Translations under genes and position numbers: made by a program | Shown: positions 7,034 through 16,850 of the stretch, piece after piece | Position numbering within the stretch: the stretch's first letter is position 1 | Layout: every line of letters starts with the position of its first letter | Assembly (NCBI RefSeq): GCF_009857445.1 | Contig: NZ_WWCN01000007.1 | Span: 239,020-303,019, forward strand | From: Duganella flavida | GTDB taxonomy: Bacteria > Pseudomonadota > Gammaproteobacteria > Burkholderiales > Burkholderiaceae_D | Direction: 5' to 3' | Length of the DNA: 64,000 nucleotides | Notes under the pieces: generated by a model | The model's database searches: none | Told to the model about the DNA's origin: nothing | The model's input: only the letters and a program-made list of their open reading frames with translations

Positions 7034-10000
7034 TTACGCCGCCAATGCAGTCGAGCTGGCGTTGACCGCCTCCGACAAAGCCCACACGTCCAGCATCGCT
7101 TGTTCCAGATCCGTCGCCGCAGCGTAGCCCGACAAGCCCAGCGTGTTGGCGACGACTTCCACCGCCTCCGCCGCCGAGTGGTCGCCGGTAGCTTGCTTCA
7201 GCACTTGCGACAGCAAGCGTTGCTGCGTGCGGCGCAGCGCGTTCTGTGCGTAGCTGCGCAGCTGTTCTTGCGAACGGCTGACCGCCGCCAGCTTCAGGCC
7301 GCGCTCCAGCGTATCGATGCCGACTTGCGCACGCAGCGCCAAGCCAACTTGCAGGAAGGCCGGCAAGTCCATGCCTGCAGGACGCTGTACCGACAGCGCC
7401 GCGAACACAAACGCCGCCACAGCTTCAATCGCATCCACCGCCATCCACGCACGCACAAACTCCACGCGCAGGCCGGCAGTCAGTTCGGCTTCCGACTGGC
7501 CACTGGCAGGCGTCAGCTGCGCCAGCGTTTCTGGATTGGCGAACAGGCGAGTCAACTCGGCCACGCCGTTGCGCAGCTGGTCGGCAGGCACCGACAGCGC
7601 ACCTTCAATCACAGCCTTCTGCAGCACGCGGGTGTGCGCATCAACCTTGATCGATACGGCACGCGGTATTTTCAGCGCATCAGCATCCAGCGCGTTGAAC
7701 ACCGGCGCCAGATTCAGCGCGGACCATGCCTGGCCCCACGCCAGGATCACTTCTGCTTCATCGACGCCATGTTCACCGGCCAGTTGGCGCAGCATCAGCG
7801 GACCGCAGCGGTTCACCGATTCATTCGCCAGCACGGTGGCGAGGATGGCGTTGGCCAGCGGGTGTGCCAGCGCTGGACGGGTGGCCACCAGCAGGTCCGG
7901 GAAGTACGGCTTCAGCACCGACTCGGCCCAGCTGTTATCCGTCAGCGGCAGCGCCGACAGGATGCGCTTGTAACGATTCTTCACGTTGGCGATGACCACC
8001 GCCAGTTCCGGCGTGGTCAGGCCACGGCCATCAGCCTTGCGGCGTGCCAGTTCGGCCACCGATGGCAGCTGCTCCAGTTCACGCGACAGCGCGCCCTCTT
8101 CTTCCAGCGACGCGATCAGCGCGGCGTAACCGTCCTGCACACCGGCGTCGGTTTGCGCTTGCAGCTCGCGCACCAGCAACTGGGTTTGCAGCGTGTTGTC
8201 GCGCAGGACCAGGCGTTCGATATCCAGCGTCATGTCGTTCAGGATGCGATTGCGGTCTGCTTCGCTCAACTGGCCGGCGTTCATTTCCACGTCCAGCCAC
8301 ATCTTCGCGTTCACTTCGTGGTCCGAGCAATCCACACCAGCCGAGTTATCGATCGCATCGGTGAAGATGCGGCCACCCGACAGCGCGAATTCAATGCGGC
8401 CCGCTTGCGTCGCGCCGAGGTTACCGCCTTCGGAAACCACTTTGCAGCGCAGCTCATTGCCATTGACGCGGATGTTGTCGTTGGCGCGATCCTTCACTTG
8501 CGCGTGGGTCTCGGCCGAGGACTTGATGTAGGTGCCGATACCGCCGTTGTAGAACAGATCCACAGGCGCCAGCAGGATGCGGTGCATCAGTTCTTCCGGC
8601 GGCAGCGCGGTTTCTTCGATATCCAGCACGGCGCGAATCTCTGGCGACAGTTCAATCGAACGCGCGTTACGTGGGAACACGCCACCACCTTTCGAGATCA
8701 GTTCCTTGTTGTAGTCTTCCCACGAGGAGCGCGGCAGCGCGAACATGCGCTCGCGTTCCTTGAACGAGACTTCCATGTCCGGATTCGGATCGAGGAAGAT
8801 GTGACGGTGGTCAAACGCCGCCACGATCTTAAGCTTGCGCGACAGCAGCGCGCCGTTACCGAACACGTCGCCCGACATGTCGCCCACACCGACCATCGTT
8901 ACTGGCGTGGCGTGAATGTCGTGATCCATTTCGTAGAAGTGGCGCTTGACCGCTTCGAACGCACCCTTGGCGGTAATGCCCATCTTCTTATGGTCATAGC
9001 CATTCGAGCCGCCCGATGCAAACGCATCACCCAGCCAGAAGCCGCGCTGCACCGCAATGCCGTTGGCGATGTCGGAGAAGGTTGCGGTGCCCTTGTCGGC
9101 TGCCACCACCAGATAAGGATCGCCGCCGTCGTAGCAGACGGTGTCAGTCGGTGCAACGATCTTGCCCAGCACGCGGTTATCGGTCACTTCCAGCAGGCTG
9201 GAAATGAACAGGCGATACACTGCTTCGCCTTCCGCCGCGATAGTTTCGCGCACGGCGTCTTTCGGCATCTGCTTGCAAACGAAGCCGCCTTTGGCGCCGG
9301 CCGGCACGATAACGGCGTTCTTCACCATTTGCGCTTTCACTAGGCCGAGAACTTCGGTGCGGTAGTCTTCCATGCGGTCCGACCAGCGCAAGCCACCGCG
9401 AGCGACAGGGCCGCCGCGCAGGTGTACGCCTTCGAAGCGGCGCGAGAATACGAAGATCTCGCGGAACGGACGCGGCTCCGGCACCAGCGCCAGGTTGCTG
9501 GTGTCGAATTTGAAAATGATCTTGTCGCCCTGCTGCGCGTTTTGGAAGTAGTTGGTACGCAGGGTCGCGCCGATCAGCGTAGCCATTGCGCCCAGCACTT
9601 CTTCGCTGTCGGCGTGGTTGATGGCAGGCAGACGGCTCTTGATATCGGCCAGCTTGTCCAGCGCAGCGGCGCGGGTAGCTTCTGGCAGCGCTGGATTGAA
9701 GCGCTGCAGGAACACGTCCACCAGCTCTTTCACGATTACCGGTTGCTTGCGCAGCGTTTCCGCCATGTAGCGCACCGAGAAGCGCGGGCTAGCCTGGCGC
9801 CAGTAACTCATGTAGGCGCGCACCAGCTGCACTTCGCGCACACTCAGACCACCTTCAACGACGAGACCATTCAGGCGGCCGTCTTCCGCTTCATTGTTGA
9901 ACAGAGCGGCGAACAGTTCTTCCGCCACCGGCACGGTTTCCGACTGCGCCAGCTTGGCCGCGCTGGCGGCATCCACCGACAGGCTGGTGACGAAGTGACG

Positions 10001-11737
10001 CTCACCGTTCACGCGCAGCGAGTGTGCGTGTTCGCGGTCGATGGCAACGCCGGCGTTATGCAGCGCAGGCAGGATGGTCGACAGCGATGGTACGCGGTCT
10101 ACCGAGTACAAACGAATAGTGGTGTGGCCGTTGTCTGCTTCCACGCGCACGCTGACGCGCGCTGGATCCGGGTTGCGCAGGATAGCGCCCAGATCGTGGA
10201 AGGCTGCCGATGGCGTGGTCGCAGCGACATAATCCGGCGGCAGCGTGGCGCACATCTTGCGCATGCTGGCGCGCAGCGGCACGTCGGTGACTGCATCGGC
10301 CAGTACGGAGAACTGGTCATGCCAGCCGTCCATCACGGCCAGCAGTGGTTGCTGGATATCGGTTTCCAGATCCAGCGGGTAGCGCGCGCCGTGGGCGATC
10401 AGGTAGACGCGAGCCAGCGGGCCGTCTGCCACCAGCGTTTGCGAGCTGACGTGCTGCGCGCCGGCGCTGGCTTGCAGCGCCTTCGCCAACGCGGAAGCGA
10501 CGCTTGCGCTGTAACGCTCACGCGGCAGGTAGACCAATACGTTCAGGTGACGCGCATACACGTCGCGGCGCGCAAACACTTTGGCGCGTGGCTGCTTGTA
10601 CAGCGAGACCACCGCGGCGCTGACTTCGGCCAGCCATTCAGGGTCCGCTTCCAGCGCTTCGGTGCGCGGCAGCGATTCAAGGATCTCGACGAACTTCTCG
10701 GCGCGGAAGCCTTCCTGGCGCACGCCGGCGATGCTCAGCACCTTGGCTACACGGCCGCGCGCGAACGGCAGGCGGTTCAGCGGGGTCGAGGCGGCAGCGC
10801 GGGTGAACAAGCCTACGAAGCAGTATTCACCGAGGATGGCGCCTTGCGCGTCGGTGTGGCGGATGCCGATGAAGTCCAGTTGCTGGTCGCGGTGCAGCGT
10901 GCCTTCCACGTCGGCCTTGACGATGGACAGGGTGTGGCCGCGCTTGGACAGCGTATCGAAATCGCCAGGGATATTGGCGAGACAGGTGCCGTACACCGGA
11001 TGCGAAGTATCTTGCAGCACGCCGATGCGGCTAGGGATGTCACGCTCCAGTTCACGCACGCCCGGCTTCACGGCGTAATAGGCGTAACCGAACGGCTCGA
11101 AGCCATCGGTCTTGGCCCATTCCAGGAAGGCGGCGACTTCCTTGCCTTCTTCGTTGTGCGATGCGGCTTCGGCGCCGATGCGGCTGAAATGTTCGCGCAT
11201 GGCGGCGGCGTCACGGCGCACTACAGCGGCGTCACGCGAGACCATCACGATGCGCTCCACCAGCATGCCGATTTCGGCTTCCGGCAGGTCTTCCGACAGC
11301 AGCACCAGCACGTAGGACTCCAGCTTGTCGCCGGCTTGACCGACATTAGTGACAGCGCCATCGGCGTTACGCGCGACTGGCAGCACGGCATTCAGCACGC
11401 CGTTGGCGGTGACGCGCAGTTTGCGCATCGCCATTACGATGGAGTCCACCAGATACGGCGCGTCGTCGTTGAGGATCAGCAGCGCGGTGGCCTTGCCGCC
11501 ACGGCCATCGTCGTAACGCAGCTTGGCGATTTGCGCGCCGCTGCCGGTGCGCTTGGAAGCTTGAGTGAAACCGTCCCACAAAACCGGCGCCAGACTATCG
11601 GGCGCGGTGCCCGCCAAATCTTCATCATCGAGAGACCCGAGCCAGGCGCTGATCAGCGCTGCGACTTCGGTGGCGGGTTTGTTTGCGTTGACCAGGTCCA
11701 GCGTTTGTTTACGCAGGTCTTGTGGCGTTTGTTTCAT
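7034..11737 (-). CDS. gdhB: NAD-specific glutamate dehydrogenase, large ~170-kDa type
   Basis: Oxidises glutamate to 2-oxoglutarate and ammonia with NAD+. 1,567 residues, typical of the bacterial large GDH class (Pseudomonas GdhB type), with long N-terminal ACT-like regulatory regions and a catalytic core in the middle. Core signatures include RGGPVARGGLRWSDR, QMVKNAVIVPAGAKGGF and VGVGDMSGDVFGNG (dinucleotide site). It sits between astB and astE, so glutamate from arginine degradation is channelled into the TCA cycle. In Pseudomonas this enzyme is under arginine/ArgR control, but the gene being inside the ast operon is the local twist. A long open frame on the opposite strand is a coding shadow. 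Confidence 0.95.
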   Translation of the reverse strand: MKQTPQDLRKQTLDLVNANKPATEVAALISAWLGSLDDEDLAGTAPDSLAPVLWDGFTQASKRTGSGAQIAKLRYDDGRGGKATALLILNDDAPYLVDSIVMAMRKLRVTANGVLNAVLPVARNADGAVTNVGQAGDKLESYVLVLLSEDLPEAEIGMLVERIVMVSRDAAVVRRDAAAMREHFSRIGAEAASHNEEGKEVAAFLEWAKTDGFEPFGYAYYAVKPGVRELERDIPSRIGVLQDTSHPVYGTCLANIPGDFDTLSKRGHTLSIVKADVEGTLHRDQQLDFIGIRHTDAQGAILGEYCFVGLFTRAAASTPLNRLPFARGRVAKVLSIAGVRQEGFRAEKFVEILESLPRTEALEADPEWLAEVSAAVVSLYKQPRAKVFARRDVYARHLNVLVYLPRERYSASVASALAKALQASAGAQHVSSQTLVADGPLARVYLIAHGARYPLDLETDIQQPLLAVMDGWHDQFSVLADAVTDVPLRASMRKMCATLPPDYVAATTPSAAFHDLGAILRNPDPARVSVRVEADNGHTTIRLYSVDRVPSLSTILPALHNAGVAIDREHAHSLRVNGERHFVTSLSVDAASAAKLAQSETVPVAEELFAALFNNEAEDGRLNGLVVEGGLSVREVQLVRAYMSYWRQASPRFSVRYMAETLRKQPVIVKELVDVFLQRFNPALPEATRAAALDKLADIKSRLPAINHADSEEVLGAMATLIGATLRTNYFQNAQQGDKIIFKFDTSNLALVPEPRPFREIFVFSRRFEGVHLRGGPVARGGLRWSDRMEDYRTEVLGLVKAQMVKNAVIVPAGAKGGFVCKQMPKDAVRETIAAEGEAVYRLFISSLLEVTDNRVLGKIVAPTDTVCYDGGDPYLVVAADKGTATFSDIANGIAVQRGFWLGDAFASGGSNGYDHKKMGITAKGAFEAVKRHFYEMDHDIHATPVTMVGVGDMSGDVFGNGALLSRKLKIVAAFDHRHIFLDPNPDMEVSFKERERMFALPRSSWEDYNKELISKGGGVFPRNARSIELSPEIRAVLDIEETALPPEELMHRILLAPVDLFYNGGIGTYIKSSAETHAQVKDRANDNIRVNGNELRCKVVSEGGNLGATQAGRIEFALSGGRIFTDAIDNSAGVDCSDHEVNAKMWLDVEMNAGQLSEADRNRILNDMTLDIERLVLRDNTLQTQLLVRELQAQTDAGVQDGYAALIASLEEEGALSRELEQLPSVAELARRKADGRGLTTPELAVVIANVKNRYKRILSALPLTDNSWAESVLKPYFPDLLVATRPALAHPLANAILATVLANESVNRCGPLMLRQLAGEHGVDEAEVILAWGQAWSALNLAPVFNALDADALKIPRAVSIKVDAHTRVLQKAVIEGALSVPADQLRNGVAELTRLFANPETLAQLTPASGQSEAELTAGLRVEFVRAWMAVDAIEAVAAFVFAALSVQRPAGMDLPAFLQVGLALRAQVGIDTLERGLKLAAVSRSQEQLRSYAQNALRRTQQRLLSQVLKQATGDHSAAEAVEVVANTLGLSGYAAATDLEQAMLDVWALSEAVNASSTALAA

Positions 11738-11809
11738 CGTGCTTCTCCAATACGTTATAGGTATCTTATGTTGCAGACGCCGCGCCGGCTTGTGGCTGCG
11801 CGGCGTGTA

Positions 11810-13144
11810 TTAATCGTACAAACCGGGGAGTCCCAGAATACGGCTCAACTCCTCCAGCGCATTATGCACTTCAATTGCCAGTTGTGGGTCCGCCAGATCG
11901 GCAGGCTCCAATCGGTCGCGGTAGTGTTTTTCTACCCACGCCACCAGCGTATGGTACAGCGTCTCGTTCATGACCACACCTTGATGCATGGCTGCGGCTT
12001 CGGCGTCGGTCAGCGCCACGCGCAGGCGCAGGCACGCAGGGCCGCCACCGTTGCGCATCGACTGGCGCAGGTCAAAGTGAATCAGTTCATCGATTGCGCT
12101 GCCGCTGGCGACCAGGCCTTCGAGGTACGCAGCGACGGAAGCGACTTCCTGGCATTCCTGTGGAATCACCAGTGCCATCTTGCCATCGGACTTGCTCAAC
12201 AGCTGGCTGTTGAACAGGTAACTGGCGACGGCATCGGCCACCGGCACCTTGGCAGTATCAACGCGGATTGCGTTCAGGTCCGCACCCACGCCGGCCATCG
12301 CACGGCGCAGCTGATCGAGCGCGCCTGCTTCATCGGCGAATGCCTGCTCGTGGTAGAACAGGGCATTGGCGTTACCTACCCCGATCACGTCGTTGTGGAA
12401 CACGCCTTGATCGATAACATCAGGATTTTGTTGAATGTAGACCGTGCGTTCCGCCGACAGGCCGTGCAGGCGGGCTACCGCTTGCGAAGCTTCCAGCGTT
12501 TGGCGTGCCGGGAATTTCTTCGGCGCCGATGCGGAGGCATCAAACTCGGTGCGGCCGTAGACGAACATTTCGACGCCGGCGCTGCCGTGGTCTTTGCACA
12601 GGCGGGTGTGATTGGCCGCGCCTTCATCGCCAAAGGCTGGAGTGCCCGGCAACGCATCGTGCACGGCGAAGTGCTTCTCGTCCTTGAAGATGGCGCGCAG
12701 TGCGCGCGCCGACTGCACGTGCTCAAACGCGCGATGCAGCTTGTTGTTCAGGTTCGCAGCGGTGAAGTGCAGGCGGCCGTCGGTGCTGTCGGCCGATGGA
12801 CTGACCGTCGCAGCATTCGCGGTCCACATCGGCGAGGCCGAATACGCGCACGCCAGAATCACCGGCGACTCTTTCGCTGCTTTCGCCAGCACTTCTGCGT
12901 CGGTGCCGGTGAAGCCGATGCTGCGCAGCAGTCGGAAGTTCGGACGATCCTGCGGCGGCAGCAGCGCCTGGCCGAAGCCACGTGCCGCCAGCGCGCGCAT
13001 CTTGGCGAGGCCTTGCAGCGCGGCCAGTTTAGGATTGGATGCGCTCTTGACGTTGTTGAACGATGCCACGTTGCCGAACGACAGACCAGCGTAGTTGTGC
13101 GATGGGCCGACCAGGCCGTCGAAGTTGAATTCGCGTGCGGACAT
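11810..13144 (-). CDS. astB: N-succinylarginine dihydrolase AstB
   Basis: Second AST step: N2-succinylarginine to N2-succinylornithine, CO2 and two ammonia. 444 residues, usual length. The N-terminus [21 protein letters not shown] is diagnostic, as is [16 protein letters not shown] with the predicted catalytic Cys. It follows astD by 12 bases and is followed by 72 bases before gdhB, the largest gap in the downstream part of the cluster. Confidence 0.96.
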   Translation of the reverse strand: MSAREFNFDGLVGPSHNYAGLSFGNVASFNNVKSASNPKLAALQGLAKMRALAARGFGQALLPPQDRPNFRLLRSIGFTGTDAEVLAKAAKESPVILACAYSASPMWTANAATVSPSADSTDGRLHFTAANLNNKLHRAFEHVQSARALRAIFKDEKHFAVHDALPGTPAFGDEGAANHTRLCKDHGSAGVEMFVYGRTEFDASASAPKKFPARQTLEASQAVARLHGLSAERTVYIQQNPDVIDQGVFHNDVIGVGNANALFYHEQAFADEAGALDQLRRAMAGVGADLNAIRVDTAKVPVADAVASYLFNSQLLSKSDGKMALVIPQECQEVASVAAYLEGLVASGSAIDELIHFDLRQSMRNGGGPACLRLRVALTDAEAAAMHQGVVMNETLYHTLVAWVEKHYRDRLEPADLADPQLAIEVHNALEELSRILGLPGLYD

Positions 13145-13156
13145 TGCTGCTACCTT

Positions 13157-14638
13157 TTAGAAGTTCATGCCTGGCGACAGTTTCGCCGGCATTTCGAGGA
13201 CAGGATTTTCAATCGATGCAACCGGGTAGGCGCAGTAGTCTGCCGCGTAGTAGGCGCTAGGACGGTGATTGCCCGACTGGCCCACGCCACCAAACGGAGC
13301 GCTGCTTGCAGCACCGGTGGTCGGACGGTTCCAGTTGACGATACCCGCGCGAGCGCGCACCTGGAAGATCTTCCACAGATTTTCGTCGTTGGAGATCAGG
13401 CCAGAAGCGAGGCCGAATTCAGTGTTGTTGGCAGCCTTGATGGCGCTGTCGAAATCCGCCACGCGGATGATTTGCAGCAGTGGGCCGAACCACTCTTCGT
13501 CCGGGATACCGTGTGCGTCGGTGACGTCCACGATGCCGGCGGTGACGAAGCCAGTTTTCTCGTCCAGCTGTTTCATTTCCAGCAGCAGCTTGCCGCCCTT
13601 GGCGACCAAATCAGCTTGCGCTTGCACCAGGCGTTTCGCAACGGTGGCCGACACCACAGGGCCCATGAATGGCGCAGGTTCGGCAGCCGGACCGCCGACG
13701 GTCAGGCGGCTCGCCACGTCAACCAGACGGGCGACGATAGCATCACCAGTTGCGCCAACAGGCAGGATCAAACGGCGCGCGCAGGTGCAGCGCTGGCCGG
13801 CCGAGATGAAGGCCGAGGACACGGCCATGAACACGGCAGCATCAACTTCTTTCGCGTCCCAGATCACCAGCGGATTGTTACCGCCCATTTCCAGCGCCAG
13901 CATCTTGCCCGGCTGGCCACCGAATTGTTTATGCAGCGCGGTGCCGGTCTGGCAGCTGCCGGTGAACAGCACGCCGTCCAGCAGTTTGCTCTGGCCCAGC
14001 GCGATGCCGGTTTCGCGGCCGCCGTTGACCAGATTGATCACGCCTTGCGGCAGGCCGGCCTTCTCCCACAGCTGCACGGTTTTGACGGCGGTGCGCGGTG
14101 CGTATTCGCTCGGCTTGAACACCACGGTGTTACCGGCGATCAGCGCAGGCACGATATGGCCGTTTGGTAGGTGGCCCGGGAAGTTGTAAGGACCGAACAC
14201 GCCGAACACGCCGTGTGGACGGTGACGCAGCACAGCGTCGCCATCGGCGATCTTGTTGCTGGTCTCACCGGTGCGCGCGCCATGGGCTTGTACCGAGATA
14301 TCGATCTTGTTGGCCATGGTGGTGACTTCGGTGCGCGCTTCCCACAGCGGCTTGCCCACTTCCTCAGAGATCAGCAGCGCCAGCTCTTCGGCTTCCTGCT
14401 TGAGCAGGTCGCGGAAGCGGGTGCAGACGGCAATGCGTTCCGCCAGAGGGGTCAGCGCCCATGCTTCGAATGCAGCGCGTGCGGCGGTCGTCGCTTGCGC
14501 CACGTCCTGCGCGGTGGACTCGTTGCTGCTCCAGGTTTGCTGGCCGGTGGCCGGGTTGATGGTGACCAGTTCTGCGCCGCTGCCGTGCAGCCATTCGCCG
14601 TTGATGAAATTACTGATGTTAGCTACTGAGTTAGCCAT
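13157..14638 (-). CDS. astD: Succinylglutamate-semialdehyde dehydrogenase AstD
   Basis: Fourth AST step: NAD+-dependent oxidation of N-succinylglutamate 5-semialdehyde to N-succinylglutamate. 493 residues, normal for the aldehyde dehydrogenase superfamily. Visible motifs: FGPYNFPGHLPNGHI, LEMGGNNPLVI (general-base Glu) and SAGQRCTCARR with the catalytic Cys. The ATG overlaps the stop of aruG by eight bases, so translation is likely coupled. Confidence 0.96.
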   Translation of the reverse strand: MANSVANISNFINGEWLHGSGAELVTINPATGQQTWSSNESTAQDVAQATTAARAAFEAWALTPLAERIAVCTRFRDLLKQEAEELALLISEEVGKPLWEARTEVTTMANKIDISVQAHGARTGETSNKIADGDAVLRHRPHGVFGVFGPYNFPGHLPNGHIVPALIAGNTVVFKPSEYAPRTAVKTVQLWEKAGLPQGVINLVNGGRETGIALGQSKLLDGVLFTGSCQTGTALHKQFGGQPGKMLALEMGGNNPLVIWDAKEVDAAVFMAVSSAFISAGQRCTCARRLILPVGATGDAIVARLVDVASRLTVGGPAAEPAPFMGPVVSATVAKRLVQAQADLVAKGGKLLLEMKQLDEKTGFVTAGIVDVTDAHGIPDEEWFGPLLQIIRVADFDSAIKAANNTEFGLASGLISNDENLWKIFQVRARAGIVNWNRPTTGAASSAPFGGVGQSGNHRPSAYYAADYCAYPVASIENPVLEMPAKLSPGMNF

Positions 14639-15686
14639 TGTTCTTCCTCGGATTGAGAGTCAAAGTGCGCACGGTGTCGCCGGTTTTGCAATGCAGGAGT
14701 TGCTGCTCCGCTTCCGGCAAAGCGACAGCACCGTTGACCGGTACCGATTGCGACAAAATCATGCGGAAATCTTTCAGCGTGGTGTTCGACACCAGCATCG
14801 GTTCCGCCGGTACGCTCTCGGGCGCGCAGGCGGAATCCCAATCGGTGGTCGGGCCGATGTCGGCCAGCGCGCTATCGCGCATGGCGCGCAGTTCGGACAC
14901 GCGGGCTTGCAGCACCGGGCCAGCGTCGAAGATATCGACGTAGCCTTCGAAGTACATGCCTTCCTGCTCCAGCAGGCGGCGCGCCGGCGCGGTCGACATG
15001 TGGACCTTGCCGATGACGTCCTGCGCATCCTGCGGCAGGTAGTCGACATACAGCGGCTGGCGCGGCATCAGTTCGGCGATGAAGGACTTCTTGCCGACGG
15101 CGGTCAGCGCATCAACGTGATCGAAGTCCATCTTGAAGAAGTGGCGGCCCAGGCCTTCGTAGAACGGCGAGCGGCCATCCTCTTCCTGGTAGCCGCGCAT
15201 TTCGGCGATCAGCTTTTCGGTGAACAGGTGCGGGAACTGCGCGATGAACAGGAAGCGGCTCTTGGACAGCAGCTTGCCGTTGTTGCCCGTGCGGTAGTCC
15301 GGGTGCAGGAACAGCGAGCACAGTTCAGTGCTGCCAGTCAGATCGTTCGACAGGTACAGCGTGTCCATGCGGGTGAACACATTCAGCTCGCGACTGGAAT
15401 GCACCAGGGTGCCGATGCGGTAGTTGTAGAACGGTTCGGTCAGACCCACCGAGCCTTTGATGGCGCACACGCCAGCCAGGCGGCCCGTATCGGTGTCCTC
15501 CATGACGAACATGTAGTCGCGTTCATCGGGCGGAATGGTTTCGGCGAACGAGGCGACGGCGATGTTCAGGCGGTCGCCCATCATTTTCATGTCCGGCTTG
15601 AGCGTGGTCATGCCGCTGCCCACTTGCGTGGCCATGACATACAGGGCGTCGAGATCGTCGGCTTGGATTGCGCGTACAACTAGCAT
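14631..15686 (-). CDS. aruG: Arginine N-succinyltransferase, beta subunit (AruG)
   Basis: With the alpha subunit makes N2-succinylarginine from arginine and succinyl-CoA, the first AST step. 351 residues with the AstA/GNAT-like fold: N-terminal VVRAIQADDLDALYVMA, central SSRELNVFTRMDTLYL, and LFLHPDYRTGNNGKLLSKSRF. Follows aruF after a 10-base gap. Pseudomonas and many Betaproteobacteria use two related subunits, whereas E. coli has the single AstA. Confidence 0.95.
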   Translation of the reverse strand: MLVVRAIQADDLDALYVMATQVGSGMTTLKPDMKMMGDRLNIAVASFAETIPPDERDYMFVMEDTDTGRLAGVCAIKGSVGLTEPFYNYRIGTLVHSSRELNVFTRMDTLYLSNDLTGSTELCSLFLHPDYRTGNNGKLLSKSRFLFIAQFPHLFTEKLIAEMRGYQEEDGRSPFYEGLGRHFFKMDFDHVDALTAVGKKSFIAELMPRQPLYVDYLPQDAQDVIGKVHMSTAPARRLLEQEGMYFEGYVDIFDAGPVLQARVSELRAMRDSALADIGPTTDWDSACAPESVPAEPMLVSNTTLKDFRMILSQSVPVNGAVALPEAEQQLLHCKTGDTVRTLTLNPRKNNG

Positions 15687-15696
15687 AGGTGGTCTC

Positions 15697-16731
15697 TTAA
15701 ATTCTTACGCAAATGACGGTATCGCCTTCAGCGACGTTGAGCGCTTCCTGCACCTCTGCAGGCAGTGCCACGCTGAGTTGCGATTCCAGCGATGGGCAGT
15801 GCGTGATCACGGCACGGAAGTCGTGCTCCGAACCAGACGACACGGCGTAGCGCAGCTGCGGCTCGCGGCCACGGTCCGGCGTTTCCACCGAGGTGGCGAC
15901 GCGGCGTTGCAGCGCGCCGGTGAAGGTGCGCAGCGAATTTTTATGGGACTGCAAAATCGGGCCGCCGTCGAAGATGTCGATGTAGTCGTCGGCTTCGAAG
16001 CCTTCTGCGGTCAGCAGGTTGAAGGCCAGTTCGCCCGACGGATGGATCTGGCCCATCGCGGCTTGCGCATCGCCCGGCAGCAGCGGCACGTAGACTGGAT
16101 AGTGCGGCATCAGTTCGACGATCAGCGTGCGGTTACGGGCGCCGCCGATGGTGCGTTCGGCATCGAGGAAATCCATCTTGAAGAATTTGCGGCCCAGTGC
16201 ATCCCAGAATGGCGAACCGCCTTCGCTATCGGTCACGCCGGCCAGCGGTACGAAGAAACGGTCGGCGAAGCGGTGCGGCGCCAGTACGGCGAACATCAAC
16301 CGGGCGCGCGACAGCAGCGCGGCTTCCGGCGTGCCGTGTTCACGCTCACCGACGAAGAACGACGACAGTTGCGAGTAGCCGGTCAACTCGGAGCACAGCG
16401 TCAACGCGTGCACGCTGTGGCTGATGTTGAGGTCACGCGAGACTTGCTGGATAACGTCGTTGCGGAACGAGAAGTAGGTGCCGTTGGAACCAGCCGCCGC
16501 GAACATGGCGGCGGTGCCGACGATGGATTTATCTTCGGCCTCCAGCACCAGCAGGTAGGCTTCTTCGCTTGGGATGTCGACATGCGCAGCAAACGACGCG
16601 ATCGACAGTTCGATCATGGCGAGGATTTTCTCGCGCGTCTTGGGCAAGGTATGCACTCCCGGCATGGGCACTGCGGCCAGCGCCTCAAGGGCTGCAATAT
16701 CCGCAAGTTCAACCGGACGGACTACATACAT
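15697..16731 (-). CDS. aruF: Arginine N-succinyltransferase, alpha subunit (AruF)
   Basis: Partner of aruG; the two are paralogues sharing order and motifs (VVRPVELADIAALEALA; LTLCSELTGYSQLSSFFV). In Pseudomonas AruFG also uses ornithine. 344 residues from the ATG at 16731, chosen because AGGAG lies five bases upstream; an ATG at 16755 is in frame but has no such signal. Separated from astC by 119 bases that hold a BIME-like double hairpin, which may tune the relative expression of astC and the rest. Confidence 0.94.
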   Translation of the reverse strand: MYVVRPVELADIAALEALAAVPMPGVHTLPKTREKILAMIELSIASFAAHVDIPSEEAYLLVLEAEDKSIVGTAAMFAAAGSNGTYFSFRNDVIQQVSRDLNISHSVHALTLCSELTGYSQLSSFFVGEREHGTPEAALLSRARLMFAVLAPHRFADRFFVPLAGVTDSEGGSPFWDALGRKFFKMDFLDAERTIGGARNRTLIVELMPHYPVYVPLLPGDAQAAMGQIHPSGELAFNLLTAEGFEADDYIDIFDGGPILQSHKNSLRTFTGALQRRVATSVETPDRGREPQLRYAVSSGSEHDFRAVITHCPSLESQLSVALPAEVQEALNVAEGDTVICVRI

Positions 16732-16758
16732 GGGAACTCCTTTGATAATAGCCAAAAG

Positions 16759-16839
16759 CGTCGTTCCCGCGTAGGCGGGAATCCATAGAGCGCTGGCGAA
16801 TCACGCGCAGCATGGATTCCCGCTTTCGCGGGAACGACG
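16759..16839. repeat. BIME/REP-like double-hairpin repeat
   Basis: Outer arms CGTCGTTCCCGCG (16759-16771) and CGCGGGAACGACG (16827-16839) are perfect inverted repeats. Inner arms GCGGGAATCCAT (to 16786) and ATGGATTCCCGC (from 16812) are also perfect. Each half can also fold on its own (TTCCCGC/GCGGGAA). A close relative sits at 31455-31519. The core resembles the Neisseria dRS3 unit ATTCCC-N8-GGGAAT. Confidence 0.8.
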
Positions 16840-16850
16840 AGACAACACAA

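Noticed and set aside
6884..9343. 820-codon plus-strand frame opposite astE and gdhB
   Set aside because: Antisense shadow; no ribosome site, no domains.
9422..14170. Very long plus-strand open frame (about 1,580 codons) opposite gdhB, astB and astD
   Set aside because: It mirrors three well-supported minus-strand genes, has no family features, and its composition (Arg/His/Gln-rich) is the usual shadow of GC-rich coding DNA.
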